57,358 nucleotides of DNA from an uncultured Clostridia bacterium (GCA_946498095.1 CAMMMX010000019.1:1-57358); one strand, 5' to 3'; shown: positions 44,905-54,017, numbered from the stretch's first letter. Numbers and translations are program-made. The notes: generated by a model not told the origin, from the letters alone.

Positions 44905-46782
44905 TTATCTTCCCTTCCACTTTAATAGCAAAGCCGAATGAATGATAACAATCACGGAGCCAGCATTATGTACCAGTGCGCCGACCACCGGATTTAAGAC
45001 TCCCGCGATAGCCAAAACAATCGCCAAAAAATTTAAACCCATGGAAAACGACAGATTGCATTTGATAGCAATCATCATTCGCTTGGACAAAGCCAGCAGG
45101 TGTGGGAGCTGTTTGACTTCATCGTCCACTAAGGCGATATCCGCCGCATCTATGGCAATATCACTTCCCACGCCGCCCATTGCGATCCCTACCGTTGCCT
45201 TTTTCAGGGCAGGTGCATCATTGACGCCGTCTCCGATCATGCATACCGGCTGTTGTCTCTCCTGATACTGTTCAATCCAGGTGAGCTTGTCCTGTGGCAA
45301 ACAGTTGGCATGGATATCACGGATATGCAGCTGCCGTCCTATGCTTTGAGCCGCTTCCTCATGGTCTCCGGTCAACAGGACAGGCTGGACACCGAGACGC
45401 TCTATACGGGATATCATTTCTACGCTTTCCTTGCGCAGAGTGTCCGCCAAAGTAAGAAATCCCGCTGGCTGCCTGTCAATTGCAAGGTAGATGATCGTGC
45501 ATCCCTGCGCAAGATATTTCTCTGTTTGAGGCAATATGCTATCGAGAGGGATCCCGTACTCAAAAAGGAGCTCCTGATTTCCGGCCAAAATTTCTTTTCC
45601 TTGTGTACGGGCGAGAACACCTCGTCCAGGAATCATTTGAAACTGATTGGGTTGCGGCAACGGAGATGCGTCTTTCTGCTGGTAGCAGCGTACCACTGCT
45701 TTCCCCAATGGATGTTCTGAGCGTGTCTCCGCTGATGCAGCTAACAGATAGAGCGTGTCTTTGGAATAGTTCGGTAGGATACTGCCTACCGCTATGACCT
45801 CCGGCGTACCATAGGTCAGTGTACCTGTCTTATCAAAAGCAATTTTCTCGACTGATGCCAGCCTTTCCAGCGCGTCTCCCTCCCGGACAAGAAATCCGTG
45901 CTTTGTTGCGTTGCCAATTGCGGCCATGATCGCAGTTGGCGTAGCTAACACGAGTGCGCAAGGGCAGAAGACAACCAAAATCGTAACGGCGCGAATGACC
46001 TCACCAGTGATCAACCAGGTCAACGCTGCCGCTGCCAAGGCAATCACCACAATCCATGTCGCCCATCTATCGGCAATTCCGACAATCTTTGCTTTTCCTG
46101 CGTCCGCTGACTGAACCAGACGGATCATTCGTTGGATAGAGCTGTCCTCTCCCACTCTAGTTGCCCGCATATCAAACGCTCCAAATTGGTTGACGGTGCC
46201 GCTAGCGACCTCGTCCCCTACTGTCTTATCGACCGGGAGGGACTCGCCGGTCATCACCGCCTGATTGATGGAGGTCTGCCCTACCACAATGATGCCGTCG
46301 ACTGGTACGCTTTCTCCAGGAAGGACGCGTAGGATGTCGCCGACGCGTACCTGCTGTGCCGGTATGACAGCTTCTTGATCGCCGGATAGAACCCTCGCCG
46401 TCTGGGGCGTAAGATGCACAAGCTTTTCGATACCGGCGCGCGCTTTTGCCACGGTAAGGTCTTCCAGCAAAGCACCCAGCTGCATAATAAACGCCACCTC
46501 GCCGGCAGCAAAGTCCTCCCCGATGATAATGGAAGCAATCAGTGCAATAGAGACTAGGACATCCGCTTTGATATTAAAGGCGGTGACCAACCCGATTACC
46601 GCTTCCAAAACAATCGGAACTCCACATAGAATAATTGCAACCCATGCAATGTCGAACGGTAAGGAAAGCACCCCGGAAATACTGAAAAGTAGGGCGATAC
46701 CGGAAATCACTAAAAGTGTAATGTCTTTTGGAATCCCGCCCAATTCCAACAAATGCTCCAACTGTTTCATTGCTTGTTTCAT
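44905..46782 (-). CDS. Heavy-metal P1B-type ATPase (CPC)
   Basis: A 625-aa metal exporter. TGES (178-181), the metal-binding CPC (273-275), phosphorylated D317 in FDKTGTLT, the HP motif (357-358) and GDGVNDAPAL are intact. It lacks an N-terminal metal-binding domain and starts directly with membrane helices. The C-terminal HNAGSVIVII resembles Zn/Cd-type transporters, whereas the CsoR-like operator upstream is more typical of copper or other CsoR-family systems. It is monocistronic with no chaperone or regulator alongside. Confidence 0.93.
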   Translation of the reverse strand: MKQAMKQLEHLLELGGIPKDITLLVISGIALLFSISGVLSLPFDIAWVAIILCGVPIVLEAVIGLVTAFNIKADVLVSIALIASIIIGEDFAAGEVAFIMQLGALLEDLTVAKARAGIEKLVHLTPQTARVLSGDQEAVIPAQQVRVGDILRVLPGESVPVDGIIVVGQTSINQAVMTGESLPVDKTVGDEVASGTVNQFGAFDMRATRVGEDSSIQRMIRLVQSADAGKAKIVGIADRWATWIVVIALAAAALTWLITGEVIRAVTILVVFCPCALVLATPTAIMAAIGNATKHGFLVREGDALERLASVEKIAFDKTGTLTYGTPEVIAVGSILPNYSKDTLYLLAASAETRSEHPLGKAVVRCYQQKDASPLPQPNQFQMIPGRGVLARTQGKEILAGNQELLFEYGIPLDSILPQTEKYLAQGCTIIYLAIDRQPAGFLTLADTLRKESVEMISRIERLGVQPVLLTGDHEEAAQSIGRQLHIRDIHANCLPQDKLTWIEQYQERQQPVCMIGDGVNDAPALKKATVGIAMGGVGSDIAIDAADIALVDDEVKQLPHLLALSKRMMIAIKCNLSFSMGLNFLAIVLAIAGVLNPVVGALVHNAGSVIVIIHSALLLKWKGR

Positions 46783-46820
46783 ATGATAATGCCCCCATGA
46801 AAAAGAAAGGATATATGCCT

Positions 46821-46849
46821 ATTATACCTATAGGGGTATAAGTTGTCAA
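46821..46849 (-). promoter_or_regulatory. Consensus promoter of the metal ATPase gene with CsoR-like operator
   Basis: On the minus strand TTGACA (46849-46844), a 17-bp spacer and TATAAT (46826-46821), a perfect sigma-A promoter. The spacer and -10 are covered by TATACCCCTATAGGTATA (46840-46823), with half-sites TATACC/GGTATA and a central G/C tract, as in CsoR/RcnR-family operators. The regulator gene is not in the window. Confidence 0.75.
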
Positions 46850-47091
46850 GATATGCGAGAGAACACTGCAACCGACTGGAGAAAAAAAGCTCTGTATGAC
46901 GCCCTATTCGAAAAACAAAAATCGTCTGATGAAGCCTAGTAAACAGTTATTTGATTGCATACAAAATAGATTTTGCACCGTCAGGCGGCTTGTTGGGTAT
47001 CCATTGATGCCAGGCTCGTTTGAGACGAATGCTTGTCCAAGATAGCCATAGGCGCCTTGCAGAGATCCCGATACAGGCGCACGCCCCCAAT

Positions 47092-47130
47092 AAAGAAACG
47101 TCTTCTATGGAGCATAGAAGACGTTTCTTT
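47092..47130. terminator. Bidirectional terminator hairpin
   Basis: A perfect 18-bp stem (47092-47109 with 47113-47130) with loop GAG. It lies just after the stop of the leftward amidase gene. Confidence 0.85.
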
Positions 47131-47136
47131 CCTTAT

Positions 47137-47874
47137 TTAAAAATCAATATACTGTCCGGACGCATACCCCCAAAGGCTGCCGGATTCGATCACGTTCCAC
47201 CCATTCCATGTACCCCAGACGTTTACACTTTGGCCTGGCGCAAGCCTGCCAATAATAGGAGCCCCTGTATTGGGGCGGCTGCGGACATTCAGTCCCGAAA
47301 TATTGGGATCTACAATGCCGATACGAACCGGCTGAGGCTGAATAAAGGGAATCCCGAAATATTCCGTTAGCGATAAAACAACGTTTGCAGCAATTTCCTC
47401 AATATTATTGATAATCCAGTTGGCATCGTCAACATTATCATGGTACGCAAATTCAATCAGTACCGCCGGAGCCCTGGTCCGTAGAACTTCTCCAAGATAG
47501 TCTGTCGGCAGTGCGCGGACACGGTCAGGAATCGGGTAAATCTGCTTGAGGTTGTCTGCGATAATGATAGCAGCGCGCTGGCTGGACGAGCTGCCGGGTG
47601 CATAGTAAACTTCTGAACCCCGATTTTGTCCCGCCCGCGATTCAGGCGAAGCATTGGAGTGCAGCGCGACATGCAGGTCATAGTTACCAGCATTGGAAGC
47701 GCGGATGGAGGACGCAGCCGTCATATCGGGTGTGTTGCGCGTGAATTGGATGCCGCTGGATCTTAAGTATGGCTCCATCGCGTCAGCGATAAGGTTCATG
47801 TAGTATTCTTCCGATCCTCCGGTGACATACATGTTCCATTCCTGTGTCGATGGGGACAGATATATATAGGGCAT
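47137..47874 (-). CDS. N-acetylmuramoyl-L-alanine amidase with SH3b domain
   Basis: A 245-aa cell-wall hydrolase. Residues 1-175 are the Amidase_3 fold with a shortened zinc-site arrangement: E in NMYVTGGSEEYYMNL, HSNASPESR, and the catalytic Glu in VLIEFAYHDN. The C-terminal ~60 residues form an SH3b domain (GIVDPNISGLNVRSRPNTG, PIIGRLAPGQSVNVWGTWNGW) for wall binding. There is no signal peptide, so export may be by lysis or a holin-like or unusual route. ATG 47874 has AAAGGAG upstream; a longer in-frame ORF extends over the tRNA promoter and is not real. Confidence 0.88.
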   Translation of the reverse strand: MPYIYLSPSTQEWNMYVTGGSEEYYMNLIADAMEPYLRSSGIQFTRNTPDMTAASSIRASNAGNYDLHVALHSNASPESRAGQNRGSEVYYAPGSSSSQRAAIIIADNLKQIYPIPDRVRALPTDYLGEVLRTRAPAVLIEFAYHDNVDDANWIINNIEEIAANVVLSLTEYFGIPFIQPQPVRIGIVDPNISGLNVRSRPNTGAPIIGRLAPGQSVNVWGTWNGWNVIESGSLWGYASGQYIDF

Positions 47875-47986
47875 CAGTCTGACTCCTTTCCAAAAATAAA
47901 TTCCTCTTTGCATGATATGCGTTGGCACCGGATATGTTGAAAACCGGACAGACGGAACGGTTTTGATATTTTTTCTAAGTGAGCAC

Positions 47987-48015
47987 TTGACGGATAAAAA
48001 AAAGAGTGGTATAAT
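47987..48015 (+). promoter_or_regulatory. Promoter of tRNA-Val
   Basis: TTGACG (47987-47992), a 17-bp spacer and perfect TATAAT (48010-48015), 13 bp before the mature tRNA 5' end. Confidence 0.85.
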
Positions 48016-48028
48016 ATTTTTCGTTCTA

Positions 48029-48105
48029 GGGGGCATGGCTCAGTTGGTTAGAGCGCTCGCTTCACATGCGAGAGGTCGATGGTTCGAGTCCATCTGTCCC
48101 TACCA
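48029..48105 (+). tRNA. tRNA-Val (anticodon CAC)
   Basis: A 77-nt cloverleaf with encoded CCA. The acceptor stem pairs 48029-48035 with 48095-48101 (two G-U pairs). The D arm is GCTC...GAGC, the anticodon stem CTCGC/GCGAG with loop TTCACAT gives CAC (48063-48065), and the T arm has GGTTCGAGTCC. The valine identity follows the CAC anticodon. Confidence 0.95.
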
Positions 48106-48106
48106 G

Positions 48107-48154
48107 AAAGAAGCACAACATGGAAGAGCTAAACTCTCGTGTTGTGCTTCTTTT
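48107..48154 (+). terminator. Terminator of tRNA-Val
   Basis: A 14-bp stem (48107-48120 with 48140-48153) with a long loop, 3' arm ending in TTCTTTTG. Confidence 0.85.
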
Positions 48155-48219
48155 GTTTCATATGATATAATAGATAAAATCGCAGGAAGGATGGGAATTT
48201 TAATGATTGATCTCCAGCG

Positions 48220-48471
48220 GTGCAAGATTTAAGGACACATTATTTTGATAATCCTCAAATAGAAAGCTGTACAATAGATTTGCCTTTTACAAAAGAAAGC
48301 TGGCACGGAAGAATGAAGGCATGTAGAGGCGTTTTGGCCTCAATGGATCATAAAATATTCAAAGAATTGGAAGAGGCCCACTTAAAAATGCTGCAGCAAT
48401 TGCCGGAACAATTCACTATAAAGCATAAAGTATTTTTCACATATTATCATATTTCCAAATCGATGGATTGA
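48220..48471 (+). pseudogene. C-terminal remnant of a class I SAM-dependent methyltransferase
   Basis: The 83-codon frame reads HYFDNPQIESCTIDLPF...KESWHGRMKACRGVLASMD...HLKMLQQLPEQF, the typical C-terminal third of Methyltransf_11/25-type methyltransferases. The SAM-binding half is missing; no upstream frame supplies it. It starts just past the tRNA-Val terminator and is followed by about 500 bp of non-coding DNA. Probably a deletion relic. Confidence 0.7.
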
Positions 48472-48977
48472 AACTCTCTATGGATGCGGAATCATAGGCT
48501 TTGAAAGATCTCGAAATTCGTATAACTACGAAATAAGTCTGTCTTCGTCTTTGTAAAGTCTTGTCCAGTGTGAGAAGTTCAAGCCTCTCATCTGAAGTCG
48601 CCTTGTCCCTCCTCAAACAGTTGGTCTCACCATCACAGTCCGGATACTACACGGGATTCCTCTTTTTGCAATTCTTAGCAGTTTTGGCTTTGACACTGGT
48701 GCTCTAACGTCAGCAACCATAAAAATGAAGTGATGGCCCTGTTTTGGGTATAAATGGCATTTATGTCGTCGCTCGATAGATTTTCTCTGTGTTCCGATGT
48801 CTCATGACCCAACCTGATTGTCAGTTTTTTGTAAGCCGAAAGATTCCACCTATATTTACAGCCGATTTTTCCATTGACATTTTTGCAAAGATGGATTACG
48901 ATTAAAATAATTCAATACGCAAGTTGACGCGCCAGCTGTTTCTACGGCGGCGCGTACTACATGGAAGGGGCACCTTC
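48472..48977. other. Decayed or non-coding interval
   Basis: No intact gene. On the minus strand 48675-48839 is an open frame of about 50 codons without a start or RBS that may be an old gene remnant. A promoter for nagA lies at the right end. Confidence 0.5.
48874..48902 (+). promoter_or_regulatory. Promoter of the nagA operon
   Basis: TTGACA (48874-48879), a 17-bp spacer and TACGAT (48897-48902), about 75 bp before the nagA start. Confidence 0.6.
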
Positions 48978-50177
48978 ATGAAAATGGATTGTAAAATAAT
49001 CGGCGCTCGCGTCATTACGCCTTATCGGATCATTGAAGACGGTGAAATCTGTATCGCGCAGGGCAAAATTCTCTCGGTAGGGCAACGGCATACTGATACG
49101 GACGCGGAAAGCGAAACGTTTCTCGACGCTGGCGGACGTTATGCCGCGCCCGGCTTCGTCGATATTCATACCCACGGCGCTGGCGGGCATGACTTTATGG
49201 ACTGTACGCCGCAAGCGTTTCTAGAAGCGGCAAAAATGTATGTGCGCCACGGTGCGACGACAGTCCTGCCGACAACACTGGCCTGTCCCGGCGACGAGTT
49301 GCTGCGTATGATCGACGTCTTCGAGTCGGTACGGGATAAAAGCGAAGGTGCAAACCTCTACGGCCTGCATCTCGAAGGTCCGTATTTCGCTATGGGACAG
49401 CGCGGCGCACAGGATCCCGCTTACATTCACCCACCGCGTGAAGAAGAGTACCGGGAAATCCTTGCCGCTTCGCAGCATATCGTGCGCTGGAGCGCCGCGC
49501 CGGAACTGCCGGGCAGCGCTGCGTTTGCTTCCTGCTTGCGACAGGAAGGTGTGTTGCCCAGCATCGGCCACAGCGACGCCGAATACAATCAGGTCGTCGA
49601 GGCTTTTGAGTGCGGCTTCCGGCATGTAACACACCTGTACAGTGGTATGTCTGGGATGGTACGGCGTAATTCCTACCGTTATCCGGGCGTGATTGAAAGC
49701 GCCTATATGCTCGATGAGATGACGGTGGAGATCATTGCGGATGGGCGGCACCTGCCCCCCAGTATCCTTTCGCTGGTTTACCGTTCCAAGGGTCCGGACA
49801 AGACCGCGCTGGTTACGGATTCTATGCGCGCAGCCGGTATGCCGGACGGGAAAAGTATCCTGGGCAGCCTCAGCGCGGGACAGGAGGTCATCGTGGAAGA
49901 AGGCGTCGCTAAGATGCCCGACCGTACTGCTTTCGCGGGCAGCGTCGCGACAGCGGACCGGTTAGTACGTAATATGGTACAACTGGCGCATGTGCCTCTG
50001 ATTGATGCGGTACGTATGATGACATCCACGCCGGCACGGATCGCTTCTATTTCCAGCAAGGGCATCCTGGCAGGGGGCTACGACGCCGACGTCGTACTGT
50101 TCGACGACGACGTCACAGTATGGAAAACGCTGGTTGGCGGCAAGGTTGTCTATACTGCGCCGTCTTCGATAGATTAG
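48978..50177 (+). CDS. nagA: N-acetylglucosamine-6-phosphate deacetylase
   Basis: A 399-aa amidohydrolase that removes acetate from GlcNAc-6-P to give glucosamine-6-P. Metal and substrate motifs are present: VDIHTHGAGGHDFMDC, HLEGPYF, GHSDAEYN and the catalytic Asp in ALVTDSMRAAGM. ATG 48978 has AAGGGG upstream. The stop is 30 bp before nagB, forming an operon with a sugar isomerase-like protein and two oxidoreductases; it probably serves imported amino sugars from mucin or cell wall. Confidence 0.95.
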   Translation: MKMDCKIIGARVITPYRIIEDGEICIAQGKILSVGQRHTDTDAESETFLDAGGRYAAPGFVDIHTHGAGGHDFMDCTPQAFLEAAKMYVRHGATTVLPTTLACPGDELLRMIDVFESVRDKSEGANLYGLHLEGPYFAMGQRGAQDPAYIHPPREEEYREILAASQHIVRWSAAPELPGSAAFASCLRQEGVLPSIGHSDAEYNQVVEAFECGFRHVTHLYSGMSGMVRRNSYRYPGVIESAYMLDEMTVEIIADGRHLPPSILSLVYRSKGPDKTALVTDSMRAAGMPDGKSILGSLSAGQEVIVEEGVAKMPDRTAFAGSVATADRLVRNMVQLAHVPLIDAVRMMTSTPARIASISSKGILAGGYDADVVLFDDDVTVWKTLVGGKVVYTAPSSID

Positions 50178-50207
50178 GAAATCATTTTGAAAGGAGCCGT
50201 TACGGCG

Positions 50208-50978
50208 ATGAAAACATTTGTCAAGGACCGGCTTTATGTCCGGCAGTTCGATACACGTGCGGAGATGGGAGCAGCAGCCGCGCAGGATGCGGCCCGTACC
50301 ATACGCGATCTGCTTCTTGAGAAAGAGGAAATCAGCGTCATCTTTGCGGCAGCACCGTCACAGAATGACTTTTTGCAGGCGCTTGCAACAGATCCATCCG
50401 TGGACTTTACCCGTATCAACGCCTTCCATATGGACGAATACATCGGCCTCCCCGCTGACGCGCCCCAGGGCTTCGGTAATTTCCTGCGCGACAGGATGTT
50501 TTCGTTAGCCCCGTTTAAATCGGTCCAGTATCTCAACGGGCAGGCAGACGATCCGCAGGCAGAATGTGAACGGTATGCATCACTGCTCAATCAGCAGGTG
50601 ATCGATATTGTCTTTATGGGTATCGGTGAAAACGCTCATATTGCTTTTAATGATCCCGGCGAAGCTGATTTCAACGATCCGTGTGACGTGAAGGTCGTCA
50701 CATTGGATCAGAAGTGCCGCAACCAACAGGTCAACGACGGTTGCTTCGACGCGCTGGACAAGGTTCCTACCCACGCTTTAAGCCTGACTGTCCCTGCGTT
50801 GCTGAGAGGGCAAAAGATCTTTTGCATCGTTCCTGCGCCGACCAAGGCTCAGGCGGTACACGATGTGCTGACACAGGCCATCGATCCGATGATCCCGGCA
50901 ACCATCCTGCGTACGCATCCGAACGCAACGATGTACCTGGATGCGGATAGCAGCGCGTTGCTGAAGATGGAATCATGA
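50208..50978 (+). CDS. nagB: Glucosamine-6-phosphate deaminase
   Basis: A 256-aa enzyme converting glucosamine-6-P to fructose-6-P and ammonia. FHMDEYIGL and GIGENAHIAFNDPGEADFNDP are family signatures, with the catalytic Asp/His in these loops. ATG 50208 is preceded by AAAGGAG; the in-frame TTG at 50187 overlaps that RBS. It follows nagA directly. Confidence 0.95.
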   Translation: MKTFVKDRLYVRQFDTRAEMGAAAAQDAARTIRDLLLEKEEISVIFAAAPSQNDFLQALATDPSVDFTRINAFHMDEYIGLPADAPQGFGNFLRDRMFSLAPFKSVQYLNGQADDPQAECERYASLLNQQVIDIVFMGIGENAHIAFNDPGEADFNDPCDVKVVTLDQKCRNQQVNDGCFDALDKVPTHALSLTVPALLRGQKIFCIVPAPTKAQAVHDVLTQAIDPMIPATILRTHPNATMYLDADSSALLKMES

Positions 50979-50999
50979 AAAAACGGAAGGGGACAGAAA

Positions 51000-51860
51000 A
51001 TGTTTCGTAAATCAGTCATTACCGATGAAGTGTCACAGGACTTCCAAACAGCCGTCAATTTGGCGCTTAAATATCGGCTGGACGCCGTGGAAATTCGCTC
51101 TGTTTGGGAAAGAAACCCTTTCGAGCTGACGAAAGAAGACACCGCTCAGATGAAGGATATCCTTTCGGATGCCGGATTGACCGTCTGCTGCATCAGCGCG
51201 CCGTTTTACAAATGTTCGTTGAATAATGATGCAGAGATCGCCTCCCATATTGAAGGGTTGAAGCGTAGCATTGAATTGGCGGACGCTTTGGGCGCGAAGC
51301 TCATCCGCGGCTTTACCTTCTGGGATGAAGGGAACTTTGAAGAAAACTTGGAACGGATAGCCGCGCAGTTTGAAACGCCGATTGCTCTGTTGAAGGATGC
51401 CGGCATGCGCTTGGCACTGGAGTTCGATCCGTCGGTGTACGCTTCCAACGCGAGAACACTGATGCAGGTTCTCGATCAGATCGATTCCCCACAGGTTGGC
51501 GCGCTGTGGGATCCCGGCAACGACGTGTATGATCCGCGCGGTGAAGTGGCCTACCCTGATGGATATGAACTGGTGAAAAGCCGGATGATCCATATGCATC
51601 TCAAGGACGCCAAAAAAGAAGGCGACGAGGTCAAAGCCATGCCGGTAGGTTGCGGTGAAGTTGATTTTCGTGGACAATTTGCCGCGCTATTGCGCGACGG
51701 TTACGACGGTTACGTCTCTTTGGAGACGCATTACCGTCCAGCGTTCGAGCTGTCGGAAGAAAGCATGCGCCTGCCGAAAGGTTCCGTCTTCTCCTATAAG
51801 GGTGAAGAAGCGAGCGAAGAGTGCCTGCAAAATTGGGAAAAACTGATGCAGTCACTTTAA
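51000..51860 (+). CDS. Sugar phosphate isomerase/epimerase-like TIM barrel
   Basis: A 286-aa protein of the xylose-isomerase-like/AP-endonuclease 2 TIM-barrel superfamily. Metal ligands appear in LALEFDPSVY, ALWDPGNDVYD, MIHMHLKDA and GYVSLETHYRP. Starts 21 bp after nagB. It probably isomerises or epimerises a sugar produced by the neighbouring dehydrogenases; a specific substrate cannot be named. Confidence 0.88.
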   Translation: MFRKSVITDEVSQDFQTAVNLALKYRLDAVEIRSVWERNPFELTKEDTAQMKDILSDAGLTVCCISAPFYKCSLNNDAEIASHIEGLKRSIELADALGAKLIRGFTFWDEGNFEENLERIAAQFETPIALLKDAGMRLALEFDPSVYASNARTLMQVLDQIDSPQVGALWDPGNDVYDPRGEVAYPDGYELVKSRMIHMHLKDAKKEGDEVKAMPVGCGEVDFRGQFAALLRDGYDGYVSLETHYRPAFELSEESMRLPKGSVFSYKGEEASEECLQNWEKLMQSL

Positions 51861-51919
51861 CCATTCGTTTTTGTTAGGTTACATACCAACCTATGAAAGA
51901 TATATGCCAAGGAGGAAAC

Positions 51920-52987
51920 ATGATGAAACAGTTAAGACTTGCCATCCTAGGGCAGGGACGAAGCGGACGCGATATTCACGGCGCTTTCCTGCGTAAGGAA
52001 ACCGAAAAGTTTAAGGTGGCTTACGTCGTTGATCCCCTCCCCTTGCGCCGTCAGCGTGCACAGGAGGAATACGGCTGCGAGGTTTTGGAGAATTACCAGC
52101 AGCTGTTCGACAAGACGGATATCGACTTCGTTGTCAACGCGACGCCAAGCTATCTGCATCCACCGATCACGATTGACCTTCTTAACCATGGCTTCAACGT
52201 ACTGGTGGAGAAGCCCTTCGCTAGCACCGCCGCCGAAGCCGACGCGATGATCAAGGCGGCGCAGGATAACGGAAAAATGCTGGCGATCTTCCAGCAGTCC
52301 CGCTTCGCGCCGTACTTCAAGCAGGTGCGCAAGGTGCTGGATAGCGGCGTACTGGGACGTATCGTCCAGGTTAGTATCGCTTTCAACGGCTACGGACGTC
52401 GCTGGGACTGGCAGTGCTGCCAGGAATTCTACGGTGGCAGCTTGTATAACACCGGGCCGCATCCGGTTGACCAGGCGCTCAATATCCTCAATTATGACGG
52501 TATGCCTGGCATTCTTTGCAAAATGGACCGCGCTAACACCTTCGGCGATGCAGAGGACTACGTCAAGCTGATCCTCACCGCGCCTGACCGTCCGCTCATT
52601 GACGTGGAAATCTGTTCCTGCGACGCTTACCCCTCCTTTACCTATAACATCAAGGGGACCCGCGGCGGCCTGAAAGGCGTCATGGACAAAATCAACTGGA
52701 AGTATTTCAAAGAAGAAGAAGCGCCGGAGCAGAAGCTGATCAAGACTCCTCTATGCGACGAGAATGGCTATCCTGCATACTGTTCAGAGCAACTGAAATG
52801 GTATGAGGAAGAATGGACGACAAAGAATTTGGGTACCTTCACAGACGCGACGCAGGATCTGTACCAGACGGTGTATGATCATCTGATGGAGGGCGTTCCG
52901 CTTGTCGTCACACCGCAACAGGTTCGTCAGCAGATCGCCGTTATGGAAGAGTGTCACCGACAGAATCCCCTGTCTCGGATGGACTAA
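51920..52987 (+). CDS. Gfo/Idh/MocA family oxidoreductase (first of pair)
   Basis: A 355-aa NAD(P)-dependent dehydrogenase. The Rossmann entry LAILGQGRSGRDIHG, the NATPSYLHPP loop and VEKPFAS (catalytic Lys) are present; the active-site segment is YNTGPHPVDQALNIL. AAGGAGG lies upstream of the tandem ATGs at 51920/51923. It is in the nagAB operon with a second, shorter oxidoreductase immediately downstream. Confidence 0.92.
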   Translation: MMKQLRLAILGQGRSGRDIHGAFLRKETEKFKVAYVVDPLPLRRQRAQEEYGCEVLENYQQLFDKTDIDFVVNATPSYLHPPITIDLLNHGFNVLVEKPFASTAAEADAMIKAAQDNGKMLAIFQQSRFAPYFKQVRKVLDSGVLGRIVQVSIAFNGYGRRWDWQCCQEFYGGSLYNTGPHPVDQALNILNYDGMPGILCKMDRANTFGDAEDYVKLILTAPDRPLIDVEICSCDAYPSFTYNIKGTRGGLKGVMDKINWKYFKEEEAPEQKLIKTPLCDENGYPAYCSEQLKWYEEEWTTKNLGTFTDATQDLYQTVYDHLMEGVPLVVTPQQVRQQIAVMEECHRQNPLSRMD

Positions 52988-53012
52988 GCATAAAAGAAAG
53001 GCATGAGCAAAT

Positions 53013-53894
53013 ATGTTTAGAATTGGCATTATTGGTACAGAAAACAGCCATGCAATGGCGTTTTCCAAAATTCTCAACCTGCCCGACGAGCACACGGGAA
53101 AAATTTTGTACCCGGATGCACGTGTCGTGGCAGTGTATGGCCCTGACAAAGAGCCGGCTGAACTTGTAGCGAAGGAAGCAAAAGTCGACTGTATCGTCAA
53201 CAGCCCGGAAGAGCTGATCGGGAAAGTAGACGCCGTTATGCTGACCAGCCGTAAAGGATCTGTCCACTACGGTTACGCGATGCCACTCATTGAAAAAGGC
53301 ATCCCGATGTTTATCGACAAGCCCTTCACCATCAAACCGGAAGAAGCCCGGGCGCTGATCGCAGCGGCAAAAAAGAACGGTGTACCGCTGACAGGCGGAT
53401 CCGGCTGTAAGCTGGCGTACGATACGCTGCTGCTACGGAACACCGTACGCGATCTGAAAGCCAAGGGCGAGATGATCACCGGCTGCATCAACTTCCCCGC
53501 TGATCCGGACGACGGTAACGATGGCTTTTTCTTCTATGCTTCCCATCTGACCGAAATGGCATTGACGGTATTCGGATACGACATCAGAAGCGTCATGGCG
53601 TTCGAAAAGAACAAGAGCCGCGTTGTCGTCTGCCGCTATGACGATTATGACGTCACCTTCAACTACACCAAGGACGATCACACTTATACTGCGGTTATTT
53701 ACGCGAAGTCCGGCAATACGGTGCGCTACATTGATATTTCTCTGATCTACTGGCATGAGGTGGAGCACTTCATCCACATGTTGAGAACCGGTGAAATGTA
53801 CCAGCCTTATGAGGAACTGATTAAACCGGTGTTTGTTATCAATGCGATCGAAGAATCGGTGAAAACCGGCCGCGAGGTCGCCGTGGAAAACTAG
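53013..53894 (+). CDS. Gfo/Idh/MocA family oxidoreductase (second, short)
   Basis: A 293-aa oxidoreductase, shorter than most family members. The start FRIGIIGTENSHAMAFSKI lacks the classic GxGxxG glycine pattern, so the cofactor loop is unusual. IDKPFTI (catalytic Lys) and the rest of the domain are normal. It closes the nagAB operon 25 bp after its sister gene and ends before a strong terminator. A related catalytic role with altered cofactor use is an inference. Confidence 0.85.
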   Translation: MFRIGIIGTENSHAMAFSKILNLPDEHTGKILYPDARVVAVYGPDKEPAELVAKEAKVDCIVNSPEELIGKVDAVMLTSRKGSVHYGYAMPLIEKGIPMFIDKPFTIKPEEARALIAAAKKNGVPLTGGSGCKLAYDTLLLRNTVRDLKAKGEMITGCINFPADPDDGNDGFFFYASHLTEMALTVFGYDIRSVMAFEKNKSRVVVCRYDDYDVTFNYTKDDHTYTAVIYAKSGNTVRYIDISLIYWHEVEHFIHMLRTGEMYQPYEELIKPVFVINAIEESVKTGREVAVEN

Positions 53895-53973
53895 TTCCCT
53901 TTTTCAAAAAAGCCGATCCGGCAAAAGCGTGATATCCTTAGAGGATAAATCAAAAAGCAACTGAATAGGATAC

Positions 53974-54017
53974 AAAAACCAGTCTTCTGATTCGTCTCAG
54001 AATACTGGTTTTTCTTT
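53974..54017 (+). terminator. Terminator of the nagAB operon
   Basis: A 10-bp stem AAAAACCAGT/ACTGGTTTTT (53974-53983 with 54004-54013) with an inner imperfect stem, followed by CTTT. Confidence 0.85.

Larger units (their letters stand above)
46783..47136. other. Regulatory and terminator region
   Basis: Contains the metal-ATPase promoter/operator (46821-46849) and a bidirectional terminator (47092-47130). No gene is seen between. Confidence 0.5.

Noticed and set aside
47912-48232. 106-codon plus-strand ORF across the tRNA
   Set aside because: Its central sequence is the translation of the tRNA-Val gene; it has no RBS and runs through the promoter.
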